DNA of 64,000 nucleotides from Porticoccaceae bacterium. GTDB lineage: Bacteria > Pseudomonadota > Gammaproteobacteria > Pseudomonadales > Porticoccaceae. Where the stretch lies: the NCBI GenBank assembly GCA_021773435.1, contig JAJFKC010000037.1, positions 1-64,000 of the forward strand, in the 5' to 3' direction. Below the pieces are notes generated by a model. That model was not told where the DNA came from, ran no database searches, and was given only the letters and a program-made list of their open reading frames with translations. Position numbers and translations under genes: made by a program. Each line of letters begins with the position of its first letter. Within the stretch, counting starts at the first letter, position 1. Positions 35,489-43,480 of this stretch are shown piece by piece.

Positions 35489-36199
35489 TTAGGTATGCCA
35501 GTACGTTATCATTGTGCCAACACCGGACAGCGTGCAAAGTACCAGTGATACAATACGGATATGTCGACTAGATACAACGTCCACCCATCGAGTCGCCAAC
35601 CAAAAACCGAGTAACGCGGCGGGAATAAGCGGCGCGGTCAATTGCATATGATGCCAGGACATGTAGCCGGTCGGCACGTGTACCGCCAAAGACAAGATAC
35701 AACTCACCGAAAAAAATGCAGAAAGATTAGCGCGAATTAGATTGGCCTGCTCATGTTGTAGCAACAGCGCCAAAGGCGGGCCGCCGATGGCTGTACTGGT
35801 ACCCATAAACCCCGATATAAAACCGGCTACTGCCATTCTGCCAGGAGTTGGCCGTATACGAATCGGCAGTACCGCCACCAACACCGCCGCGATGACCGAA
35901 ATGCCCAAGCAGAGCGACAGTAATTTGGCATCCACCCAAAGCAATAGTCCGCCCCCTGCCAACGTGCCGGGGATTCGACCGGCGATAGCGGCACCCAAAC
36001 CCTTTAACGATATATTGCTGCGATAACGGTAAGTATTAGCAAGGGACAGTATTAAAGCCGTAGCGGTGATCGGCCCGGGCACATAATCTGGTGATAGTAT
36101 AAATAGCAAAGGCGCCGCGACAATTGCCAGGCCAAAGCCAACCGTACTTTGCACAAAGGAGCCAATAAAAATAAGCAGCGCCGCAGCCATCAGATCCAT
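35489..36199 (-). CDS. TauE/SafE-family membrane transporter
   Basis: A 236-residue membrane protein with about 7-8 hydrophobic segments, of the sulfite exporter TauE/SafE (DUF81) family. FIGSFVQSTVGFGLAIVAAP (about 12-31) and the later AGFISGFMGTSTAIGGPPLAL segment (about 123-143) are the two repeated family motifs. These proteins are proposed to export sulfite, sulfoacetate or other organosulfur anions. No sulfur-metabolism genes are adjacent, so the substrate is open. Confidence 0.87.
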   Translation of the reverse strand: MDLMAAALLIFIGSFVQSTVGFGLAIVAAPLLFILSPDYVPGPITATALILSLANTYRYRSNISLKGLGAAIAGRIPGTLAGGGLLLWVDAKLLSLCLGISVIAAVLVAVLPIRIRPTPGRMAVAGFISGFMGTSTAIGGPPLALLLQHEQANLIRANLSAFFSVSCILSLAVHVPTGYMSWHHMQLTAPLIPAALLGFWLATRWVDVVSSRHIRIVSLVLCTLSGVGTMITYWHT

Positions 36200-36237
36200 A
36201 TAATTAGCCTTTCAACAAACAGGTGGAACATTACTCT

Positions 36238-36369
36238 ATGAGACCCTCATCAATTTATGTTGTCTCTGATAGCACATTGGAGCACACAACAATTAGCACT
36301 CAGGAAGTGGCCAAAAAGATACGCTCAACTTTAAAAAACGCATTCAGAACCCAGATGCTGAGGGCATAG
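36238..36369 (+). CDS. Possible small ORF (43 aa)
   Basis: An ATG-started frame of 43 codons with GGTGG about 12 bases upstream, ending 5 bases before the TTG of the CPXCG gene. The second half is basic and could be an amphipathic helix (the VAKKIRSTLKNAFRTQ part). I do not recognise it; it may be a leader ORF or chance. Confidence 0.2.
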   Translation: MRPSSIYVVSDSTLEHTTISTQEVAKKIRSTLKNAFRTQMLRA

Positions 36370-36373
36370 CAAG

Positions 36374-36568
36374 TTGAGTCTACTGGAATCAAGTAATACT
36401 CATTGCCCTTATTGCGGTGAGAGAATCGAACTATTAATCGATTGCTCTGTTCCTGAGCAACGATATATTGAAGACTGTTTTGTCTGCTGCCGACCGATCA
36501 ATATTCAGGTCACCGTCGGTGATGATGGGCAGCCCTATATAATTGCCACGGATGAAAATAATGCTTAA
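36374..36568 (+). CDS. CPXCG-motif cysteine-rich small protein
   Basis: A 64-residue protein with a zinc-ribbon-like arrangement, Cys11-Pro-Tyr-Cys14-Gly and Cys35/Cys38-Cys39-Arg-Pro, matching the CPXCG cysteine-rich family of gammaproteobacteria. Function is unknown; zinc binding is likely. The start appears to be TTG with GAGGG upstream. It lies 73 bases before hspQ in the same direction, and the two may share a transcript. Confidence 0.8.
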   Translation: MSLLESSNTHCPYCGERIELLIDCSVPEQRYIEDCFVCCRPINIQVTVGDDGQPYIIATDENNA

Positions 36569-36641
36569 TACAGAAGTTCTGGGGTTCGCGAACACAGCTG
36601 CGAAAGGGCGCACAAGGAAAAGACGACTGTAATTACACCTT

Positions 36642-36959
36642 ATGACTACACACACAAAATTCTTTATTGGCCAGATCGTCAGCCACCAGCTTTTTAATTA
36701 CCGCGGTGTGGTTTATGAGATCGATCCCGAATTCATGCTCTCCGCGCAGTGGTATGAGCAAATGGCTAAATCACGACCACCAAAACACGAACCCTGGTAT
36801 CACGTGCTCGTCGATAAAGGTGTTCATAGCACCTATGTTGCCCAGCAAAATCTACAGGCCGAAATGGAGCCGGAGTCGATTAGGCATCCCGCAATCAATG
36901 ATTTTTTTGAAGGGTTTTACGACGGTAAATATCATGTCAAAAAAAACCAGATGCAGTAG
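36642..36959 (+). CDS. hspQ: Heat shock protein HspQ
   Basis: A 105-residue HspQ (YccV-like) protein. FFIGQIVSHQLFNYRGVVYEIDP at the start and KHEPWYHVLVDKGVHSTYVAQQNL (about 49-72) are the family core. In enterobacteria HspQ binds hemimethylated DNA at oriC (denaturing DnaA mutants) and acts as a specificity-enhancing factor for Lon. Length is normal. No clear heat-shock promoter was found. Converges with the PepSY gene. Confidence 0.9.
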   Translation: MTTHTKFFIGQIVSHQLFNYRGVVYEIDPEFMLSAQWYEQMAKSRPPKHEPWYHVLVDKGVHSTYVAQQNLQAEMEPESIRHPAINDFFEGFYDGKYHVKKNQMQ

Positions 36960-36981
36960 CCCGCCTATGACCCTCGACCAC

Positions 36982-37809
36982 TCAATTTCCCATCGTTATA
37001 TTATTAGACCTTTCTCGCAACCACATCACAAATCCTGTAATGGCAAGTACGACAAATAAAATCGCCATAATATCAACCAGCAATATTCCCCATCTACCGA
37101 CTATCCGACCACTGTGAATATCCAGCAGTAGCCTTTCGACAGTAATCCCTTCGCCGACAAAATGTTTACCTAGTGCCTCAGCTAACGTTGCCGGTGTAGC
37201 TATAGCTTCTGACCAAAGAGTCGTTTCGCTTGCTACACTATTCTGGCTTGCTCGAGATTTATCATCGTCCGGCAAAATAGACCAGGTCAATTTATTGAGA
37301 TCGGCAAGATAATTTTTCTGGCTGTCCGCCAATACCAAACTATATTCACCTGTCCCACTTTTATATCGCCCTAACTTGACCAGAGGCGATGGCAAGCCAT
37401 GAGTCGCCCCCAGCCGTTCAACCAGCTCGTAATCCTGGGTAAATATAATTAATTCCTGGTTGCAACCGACGACGATATGGCCCTGATCCGACAGTTCTAC
37501 CGCGCCAAAAAGCTCGCCCCTGCAATGAGCAATTTCACGGGTATCAAGGAAAACCTCACTGCCAACGCGAGTGATAGTTTGCTTTCCCACCGAATAGCTG
37601 AGCAATACTTCCGGTTGACGAATTCCATACCAATTTAACAGCGCGGATGAACTAAGTGTACGGCTATCAAGATGCCAATCGATGGCATGGTTAAGAAACA
37701 GGCCCGTGGTAGCAAGGATCAACACAAAACCGGCAGCACTTAAACCGACACGCCGATGCCAACGCTTGAGCAAGCTTGTTTCCTTCTCTGTGATCAGAAT
37801 ATTACTCAT
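36982..37809 (-). CDS. PepSY-associated membrane protein, putative redox component
   Basis: A 275-residue protein with about two to three membrane helices: one near 20-40 (VGLSAAGFVLILATTGLFLNH) and a final hydrophobic stretch near 240-262 (LVDIMAILFVVLAITGFVMWL). This is the PepSY-TM layout, in which paired helices often carry haem or flavin-linked electrons, with His18, His36 and others as possible ligands. Its start overlaps the FMN-binding gene by 8 bases, so the two are coupled. Relatives serve as ferric-siderophore reductases or respiratory components. Electron transfer to or from the FMN protein is inferred. Confidence 0.8.
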   Translation of the reverse strand: MSNILITEKETSLLKRWHRRVGLSAAGFVLILATTGLFLNHAIDWHLDSRTLSSSALLNWYGIRQPEVLLSYSVGKQTITRVGSEVFLDTREIAHCRGELFGAVELSDQGHIVVGCNQELIIFTQDYELVERLGATHGLPSPLVKLGRYKSGTGEYSLVLADSQKNYLADLNKLTWSILPDDDKSRASQNSVASETTLWSEAIATPATLAEALGKHFVGEGITVERLLLDIHSGRIVGRWGILLVDIMAILFVVLAITGFVMWLRERSNNITMGN

Positions 37810-38422
37810 CTGCTATTGCTTGCTCATTATTGGCTACTTGTTCATTCAGGTAGAGCGCGAATCTTGCCACTCTAATAGAAGCTCTGACGGACAACGTTGC
37901 ACCGGTAATGCCATCGACCGAAGCGCTCAGTTGCAGGTCGTCGTTCTGCAACATTAAACCAATAAATTGTTGCGTAAAAAATGGGTGCCTGATTTCAGCC
38001 CCACGACTTTCTCGAAACACCAAAACACTGATATTTTCGATTTTTTTGTTTGCGATAACGATGCCCAATGTTATCGGGCGCGTCTTGCCAATCTCATCAA
38101 ATATCCAGGCGGTCCTGCCATCGTACCGCCAATAGCGGACTCGAAAGCCGGGGTAATCCCGATTAAATATTTGCCTGGCCTGTAGTTTGTCAGCGTCGCT
38201 TAACCACAGCGCTTGCATTTCAGGGTCGGAACCAGCGCCAAACGATTGTTGCAGGAATTCTTCAGCACTCAGGTATTGACCTTTCGCTGCCGCCTCGTGA
38301 GCACCTATTAATAATGCAAACGACAAAAGTAACCGGCGGACGCTTCGAACACTCTTTACCATCACTGACACTAAAGTCTGACTATGTATTACTCGGGATG
38401 AAGTGATTTTTGGCATCATCAT
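37802..38422 (-). CDS. Exported FMN-binding domain protein with a flavinylation motif
   Basis: A 206-residue protein with an N-terminal hydrophobic export segment (about 30-46, ending HEAAAKG) and a C-terminal FMN-binding domain. DGITGATLS (170-178) matches the D-x-x-T/S-G-A-T consensus at which ApbE links FMN to the final threonine (Thr176 here). The domain would therefore sit in the periplasm with covalent FMN. It overlaps the PepSY gene and follows the porin gene by 38 bases, which contain a hairpin over its Shine-Dalgarno sequence. A later start at 38362 is possible. No apbE is in the window. Confidence 0.85.
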   Translation of the reverse strand: MMMPKITSSRVIHSQTLVSVMVKSVRSVRRLLLSFALLIGAHEAAAKGQYLSAEEFLQQSFGAGSDPEMQALWLSDADKLQARQIFNRDYPGFRVRYWRYDGRTAWIFDEIGKTRPITLGIVIANKKIENISVLVFRESRGAEIRHPFFTQQFIGLMLQNDDLQLSASVDGITGATLSVRASIRVARFALYLNEQVANNEQAIADE

Positions 38423-38425
38423 ATA

Positions 38426-38444
38426 ACTCGTCCTAACGACGAGT
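38426..38444 (-). promoter_or_regulatory. Intercistronic hairpin covering the FMN gene's RBS
   Basis: ACTCGTC/GACGAGT form a 7-bp perfect stem with a 5-base loop, between the porin stop and the FMN-binding gene start. In the mRNA the 3' arm contains AGGACGAG, the best Shine-Dalgarno candidate for that gene, so folding would hide it. It may also stabilise or attenuate the porin message. Confidence 0.45.
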
Positions 38445-38460
38445 ACAAACCACCCAGCAT

Positions 38461-39681
38461 CTAGTAACTCCAGCCGACTCCGAGATTAAAGCTATCACCG
38501 TCGCCATTGCGCTGGTTAGCCCAGTCCATCTTAAGCACGACGTTTTCCACCAGCCAAAAGTTAAGTCCGAAATCAATTTGTTCGATCTCGGTATCCATAT
38601 TGATCAGGGCGCTGTCGCCAGCATTATTATCCCATTCGCTGTATCGAGCGAATAAGCCCAGCCTTGGAGTTATACGATACGAAGGCTCTATATACCAGCC
38701 TTCCTGCTGATCGCGACCCAGGGCTTTGGCCTCGTCACCATCGATATCCCACATGGCATACAAACTCCGCAATCCAAAGTCACCGGCCTGATAGGCTAAA
38801 TGACCTTCCCACAAGAATGCGCTGGCATCGTCCATGCCCAGGCCCTGGGCGATATCATCCTGATGCTGCACCGTTAAGCCCATCTCCAGTCCGCTGATCC
38901 CGGTATATTTTAGTCGCGCTGTATAGGCAAGCTCTTCAGCCGTGGCCTTACCCACCTTTTGTCGACCATCCCTGACCATGAATGCCTTGCTGCCCGTTAT
39001 GGGTGTATTCAGTCCGCTGTGTGCTGCCAGATTGTAGGTAAGGCCCGGCGCCAGTTCGCCACCGACCATGAGCCCCGCTTCCCACCAGGTGGCCGGGATG
39101 ATATTTTTTTCGACCGGATTACGCTCAACGCCATAAAAGGTATCGGGTTCGTGTGTCTGATTAATAATACCAACGGGGATCAGAAACTGGCCAATTGTAG
39201 CGGCGTGATGTTCAGCAAAATCCCATTCGATAAATGCCTGTTCAAGCTCGACTTCACCGGTCTTACCTTCGCCTGATATTGAGTGCTCCAACTCAATCTC
39301 GGAAAAAAATCGTACATCCTCAGTAAATTCATGCTCGGCAAAAAACACAAATCGATGGGCATCAACCTCATCGGTTTTGCTGTTCTTTTTGTTGTTATAG
39401 TGCAACTCACCGTAGCCACCCAGGTGGGTTTTGTCGGCCCACTCAGCCACTTTGGCATAGCCTTGAGTGGCGGTTGCGACAGTTTCCACAGCACCTGCAG
39501 TTGCTTCTACCTTCTGATTAGTATGAGCTAATTGTTTTTTTAGCATTTCTATTTCGGCTTGCTGCGCCTTGAGCATCTTCATCACATCGGCAATGGTCGC
39601 TGCATCTGTAGAAGTGTAAGCAAAGCTACATACAAGACTCAGTGCAGCACCAGTGATCGTGGTGAACAATTGCTTTTTCAC
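38461..39681 (-). CDS. Outer-membrane porin with N-terminal coiled coil
   Basis: A 406-residue porin. It has a signal peptide (about 1-27, ending TDAA), a short coiled coil (VMKMLKAQQAEIEMLKKQLA, 33-52, continuing to about 70) and then a beta-barrel rich in alternating aromatic residues, ending with the usual C-terminal aromatic (GWSY). The layout resembles DcaP / phosphate-selective-like porins with a trimerising N-terminal helix. As first gene of the operon with the FMN-binding and PepSY proteins, and with a Fur-like box over its -35, it may admit an iron-related or redox substrate. Substrate unknown. Confidence 0.87.
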   Translation of the reverse strand: MKKQLFTTITGAALSLVCSFAYTSTDAATIADVMKMLKAQQAEIEMLKKQLAHTNQKVEATAGAVETVATATQGYAKVAEWADKTHLGGYGELHYNNKKNSKTDEVDAHRFVFFAEHEFTEDVRFFSEIELEHSISGEGKTGEVELEQAFIEWDFAEHHAATIGQFLIPVGIINQTHEPDTFYGVERNPVEKNIIPATWWEAGLMVGGELAPGLTYNLAAHSGLNTPITGSKAFMVRDGRQKVGKATAEELAYTARLKYTGISGLEMGLTVQHQDDIAQGLGMDDASAFLWEGHLAYQAGDFGLRSLYAMWDIDGDEAKALGRDQQEGWYIEPSYRITPRLGLFARYSEWDNNAGDSALINMDTEIEQIDFGLNFWLVENVVLKMDWANQRNGDGDSFNLGVGWSY

Positions 39682-39767
39682 GGATAATTACCCCTAATTT
39701 GCTAATACCTTAAATTCAAGTGTGCTGAAGTAAAATCCGTCACCACATCATGTCAAATTAACGCGGG

Positions 39768-39796
39768 ACAATAATGGCATCAGATTCTAAATGCAA
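39768..39796 (-). promoter_or_regulatory. Candidate promoter of the porin/FMN/PepSY operon
   Basis: On the minus strand TTGCAT (39796-39791), a 17-base spacer and TATTGT (39773-39768) form a plausible sigma-70 promoter. The -35 hexamer lies inside the Fur-like box, so repressor binding would block polymerase. Confidence 0.4.
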
Positions 39797-39808
39797 CTAA
39801 TTATCATT
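39790..39808. promoter_or_regulatory. Fur-like operator between porin and multicopper oxidase genes
   Basis: AATGCAACTAATTATCATT has an intact right half (ATTATCATT) and a weaker left half of the Fur consensus. It sits about 109 bases before the porin start and 92 before the oxidase start, in their shared intergenic region. Iron control of one or both genes is inferred from the site alone. Confidence 0.42.
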
Positions 39809-39900
39809 CGCGTTTGATTTAGATCAATGCCATAATGTCAACAATGCCCATAATCTTGGGTAGTCAAGTTATCAACCATTTACTATTGGAGCGCCGTCCT

Positions 39901-40881
39901 GTGCTACTCATGCAGTCTTGTTTGCGAATTGGAATCCTGTGTTTTTTATTAATAGGTGCAGTGCATGCTGACCAAACTCGCGAATACTGGATCAGCGCAG
40001 AAAAAGCAGTTTGGGATTACGCGCCGGGTGGCAAAAACCTGATCCAGCCAAAAATGGGACTTGGCGTCTGGGGAGAAACAAGGGCTTATAACAAATACCG
40101 ATATTTTGCTTATACCGACGCCTCCTACTCCACAAAGATCAAACAGCCTGAGTGGATGGGAATTCTCGGCCCTCAGCTCACGGGCGAAGTCGGCGATACC
40201 CTTAAAGTGCATTTCAAAAACATGGCCGACCGACCTTTGTCTATGCATCCCCACGGCCTGCGTTACAATGAAGATAATGACGGTGCCGACCTGCGCGGCG
40301 CGGGTGGCATAGTCGAGCCAGGGAGAAGTTATACTTATATCTGGCAACTCGATGATAAAGCCGGCCCCGGCCCTAACGACGCATCCTCTATCGTCTGGGT
40401 CTACCACAGCCACGTGAACGCGGTTGAAGAGGTTTATGCAGGCCTAATCGGCACCATCGTCGTCACGGCCAAAGGCATGGCTAAATCCCCGCAGGACCCA
40501 AGCCCTAAGGATATCGATCACAGTTTTACTACTATGTTTATGGTCTTTGATGAGGAGGACGGCGAAGAAGGTGGCCTGATGCACAGCATGAACGGCTATA
40601 TTTTTGGCAATTTAAAGGGCATTGAAGCAACTCAGGGTGACCGAGTCAGATGGCACCTCATCGGTATGGGTTCTGAGGTCGATTTGCATACCGCCCACTG
40701 GCACGGCGAAACCGTTCTTAATGGCGGACGACGCACCGATGTGATCAACCTGATGCCAGCCACTATGACATCCGTAACCATGGAGGTAAGTAATCCCGGC
40801 ACCTGGTTATACCACTGTCACGTTTCTGACCACATCACCGCCGGTATGATTACGCGGTGGCAAATTCAAGCTAAAAATTAA
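39901..40881 (+). CDS. Ceruloplasmin-like two-domain multicopper oxidase
   Basis: About 326 residues from a GTG with GGAG 9 bases upstream. A signal peptide follows (cleavage near AVHA-DQ). Two cupredoxin domains carry four HxH copper motifs: His116/118 (HPHG), His169/171 (HSH), His266/268 (HWHG) and His305-Cys-His307 (HCH). The type 1 site is complete only in domain 2 (His263, Cys306, His311, Met316), so this is a trimer-forming two-domain oxidase type. Blocks such as YTDASY, ILGPQL, EVGDTLKVHFKN and HSMNGYIFGN are close to vertebrate ceruloplasmin/hephaestin. Ferroxidase activity is plausible. Earlier ATG at 39835 lacks an RBS. Confidence 0.85.
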   Translation: MLLMQSCLRIGILCFLLIGAVHADQTREYWISAEKAVWDYAPGGKNLIQPKMGLGVWGETRAYNKYRYFAYTDASYSTKIKQPEWMGILGPQLTGEVGDTLKVHFKNMADRPLSMHPHGLRYNEDNDGADLRGAGGIVEPGRSYTYIWQLDDKAGPGPNDASSIVWVYHSHVNAVEEVYAGLIGTIVVTAKGMAKSPQDPSPKDIDHSFTTMFMVFDEEDGEEGGLMHSMNGYIFGNLKGIEATQGDRVRWHLIGMGSEVDLHTAHWHGETVLNGGRRTDVINLMPATMTSVTMEVSNPGTWLYHCHVSDHITAGMITRWQIQAKN

Positions 40882-40919
40882 TGCTTTGGTGAAAATAGCT
40901 ACTACCTGGCCACACGACG

Positions 40920-41750
40920 ATGTCATCCAATACTGAAGCGCCGATCAATCAGCCCCTGCACGGCAAAGTCGCGATAGTGACCGGCGCTACCGGATATATC
41001 GATAAAGCCATCGCGCTTAAATTGGCAAGCCAGGGCGCGAGCATCGCAATCAACGGAAGGAATAAAAAAGCCGGTAATTCTGTGGTTAAAGAAATTCAGA
41101 CCCTGGGAGGTATCGCCATATTCGCCCCAGCAGATATCATGGATGGGGCAGAAGTGACCGCGATGGTCGACCGCGTTGTTGCTCAATTCGGACAGGTAGA
41201 TATATTGGTTGCGAGTGGCGCTGGAGCCAGTCACGACTCCTTACCCTTCCGTCTATTCGATGAATTAAATCACGATGAAATTGAGCACTATATTAAAAGC
41301 CACTGGTTAAGTCGCGCCTACGCCGTACAAGCATGTATAAGACACATGAAAGTGTCTGGGGGTGGGAAAATCGTCTTGATCGGTACGGACGCAGGTCGAA
41401 TTGCAACGGTAGGCGAATCCATGATCGGTGGCTCGACCGCCGGCATGATGCAAATGAGTCGGGCATTGGCCAGGGAGTTAGGCCGCCACAACATTCGTAT
41501 TAACGTAGTGTCGATGAGTTATATATCCGATGCCGAACCACGCTGGCAAAATAGCTCGGATGCCCTGGAAACTAAGGAAGACGCCGAAGGCAAACGCAAA
41601 GGCATGTTGGAAAACTTACGCAAGCGTATGTTGTTCGACGTAAGCACAGAGGATATCGCCGGCACCGTCACATTTTTTGCAGGCCCTGCATCAGATGCCA
41701 TAACCGGACAGACCTTGAGCGTTAACGGTGGCCTGAGCACCCCTGGCTAG
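40920..41750 (+). CDS. Degenerate short-chain dehydrogenase (SDR) homologue
   Basis: A 276-residue SDR-fold protein. The Rossmann opening is TGATGYID (21-28), where both later glycines of TGxxxGxG are changed. The NNAG position reads ASGAG (98-102). The catalytic Ser region is IGTDAG, and the YxxxK positions are occupied by Ile169 and Thr173 (MIGGSTAGM). The rest, including QTLSVNGGL at the end, is normal. It therefore probably lacks classical oxidoreductase activity, or uses other residues. It follows the oxidase gene by 38 bases. Confidence 0.8.
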   Translation: MSSNTEAPINQPLHGKVAIVTGATGYIDKAIALKLASQGASIAINGRNKKAGNSVVKEIQTLGGIAIFAPADIMDGAEVTAMVDRVVAQFGQVDILVASGAGASHDSLPFRLFDELNHDEIEHYIKSHWLSRAYAVQACIRHMKVSGGGKIVLIGTDAGRIATVGESMIGGSTAGMMQMSRALARELGRHNIRINVVSMSYISDAEPRWQNSSDALETKEDAEGKRKGMLENLRKRMLFDVSTEDIAGTVTFFAGPASDAITGQTLSVNGGLSTPG

Positions 41751-41827
41751 GCCCTCACCGGAACAAAAATCTATACCTTGGTCACCTCCACAGTTAAGCT
41801 ATAGGGCGAATCTACAGGAGAGTAGTT

Positions 41828-42398
41828 GTGAAAATAATTCCCATTATATTGCTGGTAATTACTATCGCCTTTGCTGCCAGCAGTTTCTATATCGTCGATA
41901 GCGGCAATGTCGCTGTAGAGAAAACCATGGGTACGGTTGAAATGGCTGAGATCGATCCTGGTCTCAACTGGAAGCTACCGGTATTCACCAAGGCTTATGA
42001 GTTTTCTATTAAATAAATTGTTACAAATTTTAATGAGTTAACGCCTAAAGCTAGAGATAATCTAAGACTCAAAGACCTCGATATTAGTATTTACTACAAA
42101 GTAGCCCCGGAAAAAATCGCGGAGATGATGGTCAAATATGCTGCTGCTTACGTCGATGGCCCCGAAGCACTGCTGCCTGCCTATGGCATCGTCTTTCGTG
42201 AAGGTCGCGATGTGATTTACCAGGAAGTTACCAAAATCGATTCGCTATCCTTACACCGCAATCGGGATACTTTACGAAGTGGCATCACAGAAAACCTTCG
42301 CCGAAAACCAGGGTGGCGTGGTGGTGATTCCGGCTAATACTCAGGGCTTCAGTATGATCCTGGATCAACAATCGCTTAGCAAAGGCAAGGAAAAATAG
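41828..42398 (+). pseudogene. Broken SPFH/prohibitin-family gene
   Basis: A GTG start with ACAGGAG upstream opens a frame with an N-terminal membrane anchor (IILLVITIAFAASSFYIVD) and SPFH features (SGNVAVEKTMGTVE, DPGLNWKLPVF). A TAA at 42014 stops it, yet the same frame continues with clear SPFH sequence (ELTPKARDNLRLKDLDISIYY, AYGIVFREGRDVIYQEV) to about 42290. There the frame shifts and the family C-terminus appears (QKTFAENQGGVVVIPANTQG), without the roughly 100-residue coiled-coil middle. One nonsense change and one frameshifting deletion are therefore needed to explain it. Confidence 0.85.
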
Positions 42399-42410
42399 GC
42401 TAGCCCAGTA

Positions 42411-43220
42411 ATGACTCAAACCCTGAAAGAAATGGAACTGGCTGGCTGGAGCGAGAAAGCCTCAGCCTATGATCTTTACGGTGGCAAAATCACACAGCAG
42501 GCTGTCGAACCCTTACTTAATGCCACGGGCGTTGAAGCCGGTATGCAGATGCTCGACATTGCCACTGGCCCCGGTTATGTGGCCGGCGGAGCGCATCACC
42601 GAGGAGCTATTGCATCCGGGATAGACCTGGCTGAGTCAATGATCGCCCAGGCGAAAAGTAAATTCCCCGATGCCCTGTTTTATGAGGGCGATGCTGAATC
42701 GCTGATTTTCCCCAGCGAATATTTTGACGTAGTAACCTGTTCATTTGGCCTGCATCACCTGGAATACCCAGAAAAAGCGCTGGCCGCAGCTTTCAGGGTA
42801 TTAAAGCCCAAGGGACGTTATGGTTTCACCGTCTGGGCTCAACCCAAGAGACACGGTTTTTTTGGCCTTGTAATGGATGCAATCACCACTCATGGCTGCT
42901 TTGACGTACCACTCCCTGAAGCCCCAGATTTGTTTAAATTCAGTGACCCTGATGAATGCCGAAAAGTACTGTCTAACAGCGGCTTTATAGATATTGAAGT
43001 GGGAGAAATCCCCATAAACTGGTCGCCGACCAGGGCAAATGAAGCACTCGATATAATTTATAAAAGTTCGGTGAGAACAGCTCGCTTATTAGAACTACAA
43101 AATACGGCGGCACAGGAAAATATTCATCAGCATATTTTGGAACAGATAGACAAGGTTATAAAAGCAGGTGATGAAATGTCATGGCCAGCTGTGATGGCTG
43201 TCGCTACCAGGCCAGCTTAA
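42411..43220 (+). CDS. Class I SAM-dependent methyltransferase
   Basis: A 269-residue methyltransferase. Motif I MLDIATGPGYVAGGA (about 47-61), SGIDLAESMIAQA (acidic ribose ligand), GDAESLIFP and VLKPKGRYGFTVWAQP are in the expected order, and CSFGLHHLEYPEKAL is the usual post-motif strand. UbiE/Coq5-like overall. It begins 12 bases after the SPFH pseudogene and may use its transcript. Substrate unknown. Confidence 0.85.
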   Translation: MTQTLKEMELAGWSEKASAYDLYGGKITQQAVEPLLNATGVEAGMQMLDIATGPGYVAGGAHHRGAIASGIDLAESMIAQAKSKFPDALFYEGDAESLIFPSEYFDVVTCSFGLHHLEYPEKALAAAFRVLKPKGRYGFTVWAQPKRHGFFGLVMDAITTHGCFDVPLPEAPDLFKFSDPDECRKVLSNSGFIDIEVGEIPINWSPTRANEALDIIYKSSVRTARLLELQNTAAQENIHQHILEQIDKVIKAGDEMSWPAVMAVATRPA

Positions 43221-43480
43221 GACAGCCTCAATAACCATAACATTTATTTATATTTCCTATGGTCAATATAATGCGTATCAATTTATTTGCGGCCATTAAT
43301 TGAGGCGTCCTTAGATTTTAATTCCCTCAATATGCCAACCGGTTATTTTCCCAAGTAGTACTAAACTCAAAAAGCATGAGTCTGTTATGCTTAGAGTCGA
43401 TAGGCGCTCTAAACTTTCCAACGGATATACAGTCGAAGGTTTTTAACGCAGACAAGATATAAATCCGAAGGTTGAAAATT

